64,000 nucleotides of DNA, from the NCBI GenBank assembly GCA_016946835.1, contig JACVTC010000169.1:107001-171000 (forward strand). Reading direction: 5' to 3'. Positions within the stretch are counted from its first letter, which is position 1. Each line of letters begins with the position of its first letter. Source of the stretch: Neocallimastix lanati (nom. inval.) (Eukaryota > Neocallimastigomycota > Neocallimastigomycetes > Neocallimastigales > Neocallimastigaceae). Made by a program: the position numbers and the translations under genes. Under the pieces are notes generated by a model. It was not told the DNA's origin, made no database searches, and saw only the letters and a list, made by a program, of their open reading frames with translations. Of the stretch, positions 1 to 8,247 are shown one piece after another.

Positions 1-764
1 TTATTAGTTTTAGTTTTCTCTCACTTATTAAATCATAAACTAAAACACTATTCTGTATTTTATCATGTATTCTGTATTCTATCATGTATTCTGTATTGTA
101 TTAATCATGTATTTTATTATTAATGTATTGTTTTATATTTTTTATGTAAAGTTCTATAAAATAGAACTAAATAGATTAAATTTTAAATTTTATGATCGAA
201 ATAATTTTCATTATTTTATTCTTTTATTTTCGATCATTATATTAGATTAAGTAATCGGTTAATTAAGGTTTTTCCAATTACTTCTTAAAAGTAATCGGTT
301 TTACTTAATTAACGCGATGATCGATATGGATAGAATATCGATCAAAAAACTTATCTAGGTTTTTCTTCTAGTCTTTTCCTAGATAAGAGATTTGTTAAGA
401 TTAGAACCCCTTTTGATTTTAACCTTATTTTGACAAAAAAGTATAAATAAGGCTCTTGAGTTCTCTTTGAGAAATCAAGAGTTATTATTATAACAATTAT
501 AATATAATAATAATAACAATAAGTTTTAACATTTAAAATTTTTAATAAATAATAAAACAAATTATTTTAATAAAACAAATTTTATAATTAAAACTTTTCC
601 TTATCAATTTTAGTGTTTCGTCTATTATAATTCGTTATTATAAACTCGATAATTAGAAAGAACCATAGGTAAGTATGATTCTTTTCTAAACCTTTAATAT
701 TAGCAGTTAGAGCTAATATTAATGATTAATAATTTAATTATAATTTTTTAATTAAATTATTACA
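1..764 (+). mobile_element. Family A LTR, 5' end outside window
   Basis: Right part of a family A LTR, recognised by alignment by eye to the complete copies at 1339, 3963 and 30609. It ends in ATTATTACA at 764, followed by GTTGA; the left boundary is beyond the window. Landmarks in order: inverted repeat GATCGATAT/ATATCGATC (319-343), stem CTTATCTAGG/CCTAGATAAG (350-387), loop TTCTAGTCTT (366-375) complementary to AAGATTAGAA (397-406) with one G-T wobble, TATAAATA near 442, hairpin 453-481, and terminal hairpin 728-761. The short open frames inside (65-250, 351-560) are AT-rich LTR sequence and not genes. Confidence 0.75.
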
Positions 765-1333
765 GTTGATAAATAATGAAATTTATAAATATAAATTTCA
801 TATTATATTAAAAAAATATATATATATATATATATAATTAATATCACGGTACAAATTTTATAAAGTTTAATAATAAACAATTAATAAATTAATAAAAATA
901 AAAATATATTAAATAATATTTTAATAATAAAAAAATAAAATAAACAATAAACAGAAATAATAATTTTTAAAATATTATTAATTGTAAATACTTATAACAT
1001 GTAAACAAATTTTAAAATGTATAATTTACTAAATTAATATAAATAGTTCTTAATTTTATTTATTTTAATAATCAGGTTTTTATATAGTTTTTACTCATTT
1101 TAATCAAAAATTAAATATTAATAATAATATTAAATAATTAAAATAATAATTTAAATAATAAAATTAAAAGATGTATATAAAATAATTTATAAAATAAATA
1201 AAATATATATTAATAAAACATATTTTTAAAATCTTAATCACAAAAACAACTTTTTCTAAATTTAATTATTGATATTGGTTATGTCACTTTCTGAGCCTAT
1301 TCAGAATTAAGATATAAACCATAAAATATCAGT
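764..1333. other. AT-rich spacer between family A LTRs
   Basis: No gene seen. The sequence is almost pure A+T with a (TA) run near 814-836. A short less AT-rich patch at 1255-1320 could be the end of an older, unrecognised LTR. Confidence 0.4.
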
Positions 1334-1338
1334 GTATA

Positions 1339-2311
1339 TGTAAGAAATAATAATTATTTACTAATAAATAATTATTATTTCTTAGTCTTTATAATTATTG
1401 ATAATAATTATAAATTTATTTAAATTATAATTAATTCATACATTGAGATATTATTATCAAATTTATTATAATTGTAATTATTCATACACTTAAATAATAT
1501 TAGAAAATTTATTTAAATAATTATTATATGTACACTTATTAATATTATTAATTTTATTTAGTTATTCATTTAATTATCAAGTTAATGTAAACATTAGTTT
1601 TATTTATTTTTTACATTGTACATTTAAAAGAACAATTAATAAGTTTCTGCATTTTTTATAATTCTGTATTCTAGTTTAAAGATAGTTTTATGTTAATAAG
1701 TTTAGATTAGATTTTAAAAATAATATTTAGAAAGATAGAATAATTTAGATCATTCCCGTTATTATTGATTTTTCCTTTTATTTGATGATCTAAATTAAAA
1801 TTTAGGAAATCGATATATTAAGGTTTTATCCAAATATAAAATAATATATTTGGTTTTACTTAATATATACGATGATCGATATGAATAGAATATCGATCAA
1901 AAAACTTATCTAGTTTTTTCTTCTAATCTTTTTCTAGATAAGATATTTTTTAAGATTAGAAAACCTTTTTATTTAACCTTATTTCCATAAAAAAATATAA
2001 ATAAGGCTCTTGATTTCCCTTTAAGAAATCAAGAGTTATTATTATAAAAATATAGTTATAATAATAGCAATTTTGTATTTTAAAATTTAATAAATTAATA
2101 AAACATTTTATTCAAAAACATATTTTTTAAAACCAAATTTATCTAAATATTCCTTCTTTTACTTTTTGTGTTGTTATTATAATTAATTTTATAATAAACT
2201 CTCTTTTTAGGTAAAATTTTTATTTTTATTTTATTTCTCAACTTAATGAATTAGTCATTAAGTTGAAGTTAATAATCATATTTAGTGATAGAACTTAGTA
2301 TGATTATTACA
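1339..2311 (+). mobile_element. Solo LTR, family A, complete
   Basis: Complete solo LTR (973 bp), TGTAAG to ATTACA, flanked by the 5-bp target duplication GTATA (1334-1338 and 2312-2316). It starts with a 20-bp inverted repeat around a CTAA loop (1341-1360 and 1365-1384). It contains the CTTATCTAG/CTAGATAAG stem (1905-1942), whose loop TTCTAATCTT (1921-1930) is perfectly complementary to 1952-1961, then a TATA box and the CTCTTGA/TCAAGAG hairpin (2007-2035), and ends with the AATAATCATA/TATGATTATT hairpin (2271-2308). No internal region is present, so LTR-LTR recombination has removed it. The right GTATA is also the left duplication of the next LTR. Confidence 0.85.
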
Positions 2312-2316
2312 GTATA

Positions 2317-3197
2317 TGTAATAATTCTATTAAGAACTAACTCAAAATAGAATTATTAACTACAACTTAACGACTAATTCATTAAGTTGAGAAAATAAAA
2401 TAAAATAAATTTTTTTTTTACCTTTAATGTAGAGTTTATTATAAAATTAATTATAATAATAACACAAAATGTAAGAGAAGAATTGTTTGTATAAATTGAT
2501 CTTAAAAATATTTTTTTGAATAAAATATTTTTATTAATTTATTAAAGTTAAAAATATAAAAATGTTACTATTATAACTATGTTTTTTATAATAATAACTC
2601 TTGATTTCTCAAAGAGAACTCAAGAGCCTTATTTATATTTTTTTTATGAAAATAAGGTTAAATAAGAAAGGGTTTTCTAATCTTAACAAATCTCTTATCT
2701 AGGAAAAGATTAGATAGAAAAACCTAGATAAGTTTTCGATCGATATTCTATCCATATCGATCATCGCATTAATTAAGTAAAACCGATTACTTCTAAAAAG
2801 TAATTGGAAAAAATCTTAATTAACCGATTTTCCAATCTAATGATCGAAAATAAAAGAATAAAATAATAAAAGATATTTCGATCATATAATTTATCCTTAT
2901 ATTAAAAATATAAAATTAAATAGTTAATAAAATACAGAATACATTATAAAATACAGAATACATTATAAAATACAGAATAAAATACAATACAAAATACATT
3001 AGTTACAGTAGAGAATTTAGCATATTGTAAATATATTATTTAAAATTAATTAAATAAATTTTGTTAAATTAATGAATATTTAAAATTAAATTAAATAAAT
3101 TTAATAAATATTATATGTAATTAAATAAAGTTATAGTTATAATAATTTAACTAAGAAAATATAATTATTTGCTAACAAATAATTATAGATTCTTACA
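2317..3197 (-). mobile_element. Solo LTR, family A, inverted, stacked on the same target site
   Basis: Complete family A LTR in reverse orientation (881 bp) directly after the GTATA shared with the previous LTR, and followed by a third GTATA (3198-3202). It carries the same helices in mirror order: terminal hairpin near 2317-2350, CTCTTGA hairpin 2598-2626, TTCTAATCTT 2675-2684 complementary to the loop of the CTTATCTAGG/CCTAGATAAG stem (2694-2732), and the CTAA-loop hairpin near 3165-3190. It is close to the reverse complement of the LTR at 3963-4827. Confidence 0.85.
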
Positions 3198-3202
3198 GTA
3201 TA

Positions 3203-3687
3203 ATAAATAACAAAATTAATAAATCTTGAAAATTTATTATACATAAAATCAAAACTAACCTTAGCAAAGTTTAATAATAATTTAATAAAATAAAAAAATT
3301 AATTAATTAATTAATTAAAACAAATAAATTACACTTAAAAATTACATTAATACTCAGATATGAAAGAAATATTATATATTTTTCAAAATAAAAATATTAA
3401 GATTAAATTTAAAATAAAATAATTAATTTTTATAATTAGTTTTATAATGATTTTTATAATTAATTTTATAATTAAATAATATTTTTATAATAACAAAATT
3501 AATTAATTTAAATAACAAAATATTTTTAATTATTTTTATAATAAACAAATTTATTTGTTTTATTATTAAATATTTATTTTATTATTAATTTTATTACTTT
3601 TATTTTATTTAATTATTCTTTTTATTTATAAATTATAAATAGTTTAATTTTAATGAAAAATATAAATACTTGTAAATATTTCATGTA

Positions 3688-3719
<32 letters not shown>

Positions 3720-3956
3720 ATTTTATAATTTTAATAATCACTTTTAATTTTTATAATGTTTAATAAATTTTAATAAAAGATTTATAAAATAAAATATTAG
3801 AAAACAAGTGTTCTAATAAACCAAATTTTTAGTGTTATTTTTAATAAAACATTTTTTTTTAATTCATAAATAACTTATACAGTTATTATTAAAATAAATA
3901 GAAATTATCACTTTTTAATTCTATATTAAAATTAAGATAATTTCTAAAATTTATCA
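3203..3956. repeat. Diverged LTR-like remnant, distantly like family B
   Basis: AT-rich segment beginning ATAAATAACAAAATTAATAA, resembling the start of the B LTR (TGATAAATAACAAAATTATT), and ending in TTTATCA. It includes a stretch resembling the B LTR middle (aaaatataaatacttgtaaatatttc, compare 5350-5380) and the tail 'gtgtt..aataaaacatt'. No target duplication was found, so this is probably an old truncated LTR. No coding capacity. Confidence 0.35.
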
Positions 3957-3962
3957 TGTATT

Positions 3963-4827
3963 TGTAAGAATCTATAATTATTTGCTAACAAATAATTATA
4001 TTTTCTTAGTTAAGTTATTATAACTATAACTTTATTTAATTACATATAATATTTATCAAATTTATTTAATTTAATTTTAAATATTCATTAATTTAACAAA
4101 ATTTATTTAATTAATTTTAAATAATATATTACAATATGTTAAATTCTCTACTGTAACTAATGTATTTTGTATTGTATTTTATTCTGTATTTTATAATGTA
4201 TTCTGTATTTTATTAACTATTTAATTTTATATTTTTAATATAAGGATAAATTATATGATCGAAATATCTTTTATTATTTTATTCTTTTATTTTCGATCAT
4301 TAGATTAGATTGGAAAATCGGTTAATTAAGATTTTTTCCAATTACTTTTTAGAAGTAATCGGTTTTACTTAATTAATGCGATGATCGATATGGATAGAAT
4401 ATCGATCGAAAACTTATCTAGGTTTTTCTATCTAATCTTTTCCTAGATAAGAGATTTGTTAAGATTAGAAAACCCTTTCTTATTTAACCTTATTTTCATA
4501 AAAAAATATAAATAAGGCTCTTGAGTTCTCTTTGAGAAATCAAGTGTTATTATTATAAAAAACATAGTTATAATAGTAACAATTTTATATTTTTAACTTT
4601 AATAAATTAATAAAAATATTTTATTCAAAAACATATTTTTATAATCAATTTATACAAACAATTCTTCTCTTACTTTTTGTGTTATTATTATAATTAATTT
4701 TATAATAAACTCTACATTAAAGGTAAAAAAAAAATTTATTTTATTTTATTTTCTCAACTTAATGAATTAGTCGTTAAGTTGTAGTTAATAATTCTATTTT
4801 GAGTTAGTTCTTAATAGAATTATTACA
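3963..4827 (+). mobile_element. Solo LTR, family A
   Basis: Complete LTR (865 bp), TGTAAG to ATTACA, with target duplication GTATT (3958-3962 and 4828-4832). The start hairpin is TATAATTATTTG/CAAATAATTATA around CTAA (3973-4000). The end hairpin is AATAATTCTATT/AATAGAATTATT (4787-4824). The post-TATA hairpin (4518-4546) has lost one pair at its base. It forms an arm of a large inverted repeat with 2317-3197. The B1 LTR starts at 4832, on the last base of this duplication. Confidence 0.85.
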
Positions 4828-4831
4828 GTAT

Positions 4832-5802
4832 TGATAAATAACAAATTATTAAATTAAAATAAATAATAAAGAACAAATTCTTGTCTAACTTAACCCAAAA
4901 ATTAATCCATTCTAAAAAAAATTAAATCCATATTTAAGAAAATTTAATTAAATAAAAATAATTAAAATAAAATAATAATAAATTAATTAATCATTAATAA
5001 TTTTAATTAAAAACTAAAATAAATTAATAAATAATATTTTTCTAAAACTACAAATAAACAAAATAATAAACAAATTTAATAAATTATAAATAGCAAATAA
5101 ACAAACTTATAAACATCTCAAAATTAAAATTAAATAATTAAATAATTTTTAAGTTACTTTTATTTAAAATAATGATTATTTTATTTATTTTATAACTCAA
5201 CTTTTATAAACAAATTGTAATTAAAATAACATTTTAAAACTCATCTTTATTAACATTTTAATTGTAAATATTGTTTAATTTAATAATAAATTATTCTTTA
5301 TTTCTCTTTAATTAATTTTATTATTTTTAATATAAATAGTTTAAAATCAAAGAAAAAAATAAAAACATGTAAATATTTCTTATAAATTATTCTTTATTAT
5401 TAATTATTTAATAAATTATTATAAATATTTTATTAGTTTTAATAATCAAAAAGTATGATTATTAATTATTTAATAAATTATTATATATATTTTATTAGTT
5501 ATTAAAAATCAATTTTATTATTAAAATTTAAAATAAATTACTATAAATAATAAATATTTCATTTTATTATTTTATTAGTTTTAACAATTATTTTATTAAT
5601 TTAAACAAAATTAATTATTAAATAAATAAAGATTAATATTAAAATAAAAATAAATTTTTTTTTTATAAAACATTTTTGTGTTTAATAATAAAACATATTT
5701 ATTTTTTTTAAATTTCTTAATTCTATTTTATTCAGTATTTATCCTCGTATTCACTTCTATAAAATTTAATTTTTGTAGATTAAGAATATCAGGTATAAAT
5801 CA
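4832..5802 (+). repeat. 5' LTR of element B1
   Basis: Starts TGATAAATAAC and ends GTATAAATCA (971 bp); matched by eye to the B2 LTRs (54208-55115, 59012-59981) and the solo copy 53232-54203. Immediately followed by the primer-binding site. Left flank is GTAT; the right target duplication cannot be checked because the 3' end is lost. Confidence 0.8.
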
Positions 5803-5803
5803 A

Positions 5804-5818
5804 TGGTGGAGAATCCTC
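5804..5818 (+). promoter_or_regulatory. tRNA-type primer-binding site of B1
   Basis: TGGTGGAGAATCCTC begins one base after the 5' LTR. Its complement would be a tRNA 3' end, GAGGATTCTCCA plus CCA. The same site follows the 5' LTR of B2 (58996-59010 on the minus strand). Element D has the related TGGTGGAGATATCGGGG (19057-19073). Which tRNA primes is not determined here. Confidence 0.7.
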
Positions 5819-6277
5819 TTGTTGCACCGGTGGTAAGTAAAATTTTTTTTAGTTTAATATTAGAATAAGCCTAGTTATTCAATAGTAATATTAAACAATA
5901 ATTAACTCATTAAATTAGTCTAGTATTAGAGTAACTCTAAATTATTCATAGTAATAGACTCAAATAAATTTATCTAAATAATATGCAAATAAAATATTAT
6001 AGTAATAAATTATTATAAATTAAAGTTATTAATATAAATTAATCAACAAATAATATAAGTTAAATAAACTGCAAATTAAATTAAATTTATCTTTAATAAT
6101 TAAATAAAAAAAAAAAAAAATTTTTTAAAAAAGATAATTAAATAGTATTCATATTATTCAATTTAATTAAATAATAAAGTATATATTATAAATAATAATA
6201 ATAATAATAAAATTTATTAGTAAAATTTTAATAAAAAAAAAATTTATTAGAAAAATTTTAATATAAAAAAATTTTTA

Positions 6278-6308
<31 letters not shown>

Positions 6309-6369
6309 TAAAATAAAATAAAACAGAAGATCTTTAAGAAGTTCTATTATAAATTATTATTTATTTTTC

Positions 6370-6590
6370 AAAAAAGAATATTGTTGCTTTAGAAGCAATA
6401 ATATAAGTAAAACAATAAGTGGTTTTCGTGATTAGTTTATTCTTTCACAGTCGGCGCGCTGTGAAGCTCTGAACTATTCTACAAACGTATAAAACGTGTA
6501 GGAGAATCACTGGTACGAGTAGTACATGACGCCTGAGCAAGTGGGCAAGCTGGCTACGAGTATACTACCTACTTATTACTTATATTATTG
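6370..6590 (+). promoter_or_regulatory. B1 leader, first higher-GC structured block
   Basis: A GC-richer island in the otherwise AT-only leader, conserved in B2 (58190-58385). It contains a GCTTTAGAAGC-type hairpin (near 6384-6396) and TTCACAG/CTGTGAA (6444-6450 and 6459-6465) around a GCGCG loop. It lies between the LTR and gag, where packaging, dimerisation or translation signals of LTR elements sit. Element D has a counterpart with its own GCTTCAGAAGC hairpin near 19303-19313. No long ORF crosses it. Confidence 0.55.
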
Positions 6591-6862
6591 GAAAATCGTA
6601 ATTAATATTCTTTTGAGAATTATTAATAATAAATATTTATAATTTAACTTTTTATTCTTCTTTAAATATTCAAATAATAAAAATTTATAAATACCATTAT
6701 ACTACTTAATCTTTTATTTATTTTATTTTCTAGGATATTATTGTATAAAATATATTTTTTTTAAAAAAAAAAAAAATAATAATAATATATATATAATAAA
6801 ATAAATTTAGAAGACAAAAAAATTAAAATTAAGAAAAACAATTAAAAAGAAAAATTTTATTT

Positions 6863-7110
6863 AGTTGGAGGAACTGCTTCTGTTCTCTTGATTGATTGAT
6901 ACTTATAGTAGGAATCTCTTACCCTTAATACTAGTGTATTATTGTAGTAAGAGCTAACGGACTGTAGAATAAGAATCAATACGGGGGAGTAGGCGCTGAT
7001 TATAAGTAGAGATCTACGTTAGGTGTAGACGTAGTGTAAAACTCCTATAATCAGTGGGACCAAACGTCGTATTATTCTACAAACCGTACTATAAGGACGG
7101 GATATCAACC
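6863..7110 (+). promoter_or_regulatory. B1 leader, second structured block with nested helices
   Basis: Second conserved island (counterpart 57640-57880 in B2). Helices seen directly: CTCTTAC/GTAAGAG enclosing AATAC/GTATT (about 6916-6954); TGTAGAATAA (6963-6972) with TTATTCTACA (7072-7081); inside that CTGATTATA (6996-7004) with TATAATCAG (7046-7054); inside that CTACGT (7014-7019) with ACGTAG (7029-7034). The three nested helices span about 120 nt. Probably an RNA signal acting in the genomic transcript; function is inferred from position only. Confidence 0.55.
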
Positions 7111-7308
7111 AAGATAAACTAAAAATAATAAGAATTAATAATAATTAAAAATACTACTAATAATAATAATAATTTAAAAAAAAAAAAAAAATTTTACCTC
7201 CTCGTCTCATAATTCTAAAATATTTCTAATTTACTGAAACCATTATAACAAAAATATATATAATATTTAATTACGCTTCTTAGATAAATTTCTTTTCATA
7301 ATTACCTT

Positions 7309-8247
7309 ATGTTAATGGAAGAAAAGATGGAAGAAACCACAAAAGCAATTACTTTCAATAGATTACCTATATTAGGTCAACCAAAAGTTCTATATGAAGA
7401 ATGGAAATTCGCCTTTGAACATTGGTGTAAAAAGTATAAAGTCAAAGATGAAGATAGGACAGAATATCTTATTGCTCTCACAATTGATACTGCTAGATCC
7501 ATTGTAATAAATTCCTTGAACAAAACTCAACCAGACAAATATGAAGAAATTCTGGTTAGTTTAAAAAGAAGATATAAATCTTCTTCTCCAAGAAATGCAA
7601 AATTCTATGAAATTTCAACTGTGACAATAAAAAAGGATGAAACGGTCGCCGATTTTGATATAAAATTTTTAGATTTAGTAAACCAACTTCAATTAGTGAA
7701 TAATGAGAATATAATAATCCCATATTATATTAATGCCTTTAGAAACTGGCCTAGAATGTATGAACATTTATTAGAAGAAGAACCAAAGTCTTTAAAAGAA
7801 GCCATGGACTTCACTGCAAAAAAGGAAAAGATTTTTAATTTACCAGGGGATAATAAACAAAAGTCAAAAGCATCTACTTCTAAAAATTCATATAATAATA
7901 ATAACAATAATAAAGAAATAAATAATAGTAATAATAATAATGATATCAGATCATTCTATAATAATATTCCAAACAATAATAATAATTATTTTAATAAATA
8001 CTCATCTCCATATACTAAAACAAACAATAACAATAATCTAACTACTAACAAAAATTTTTATAATCCAATTGAATTTAATAAAGGAGTCGAACAAAGAAGA
8101 GCAACTTTAAAAGGTTCTCAATACACTAATAAAGAATTAGATGATATAACTCGAAAACTGTCTGAATTAAAAATTTATCTTTGCATAAACTATCAAAGAA
8201 TTGGCCACGTTGCCGAAGAATGTCCAGAATTAAATCATTTAAATTAA
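7309..8247 (+). CDS. gag: Gag polyprotein of element B1
   Basis: 312-residue Gag of a Ty3/gypsy-type element; it would form the cytoplasmic virus-like particle. The first ~170 residues resemble a retrotransposon Gag capsid region (EEWKFAFEHWCKKY, 'FDIKFLDLVNQLQL', 'YYINAFRNW'), followed by an Asn-rich linker and a C-terminal zinc knuckle at about 293-306. The knuckle reads CINYQRIGHVAEEC, so its second Cys is Tyr; B2 keeps the canonical CX2CX4HX4C. The true start may be the second in-frame Met group at 7327, because B2 begins METTTKAIT. The frame ends TTA AAT TAA, where TTTAAAT (8238-8244) is a -1 slippery heptamer leading into the protease frame. Gene capacity looks intact apart from the knuckle change. 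Confidence 0.8.
   Translation: MLMEEKMEETTKAITFNRLPILGQPKVLYEEWKFAFEHWCKKYKVKDEDRTEYLIALTIDTARSIVINSLNKTQPDKYEEILVSLKRRYKSSSPRNAKFYEISTVTIKKDETVADFDIKFLDLVNQLQLVNNENIIIPYYINAFRNWPRMYEHLLEEEPKSLKEAMDFTAKKEKIFNLPGDNKQKSKASTSKNSYNNNNNNKEINNSNNNNDIRSFYNNIPNNNNNYFNKYSSPYTKTNNNNNLTTNKNFYNPIEFNKGVEQRRATLKGSQYTNKELDDITRKLSELKIYLCINYQRIGHVAEECPELNHLN

Noticed and set aside
65-250. Short open frames in LTRs (65-250, 351-560, 19603-19860, 39597-39782, 50269-50457, 53175-53357)
   Set aside because: They lie inside recognised LTRs or leaders, are made of Ile/Tyr/Phe/Asn noise expected from A/T sequence, and are not conserved between copies.
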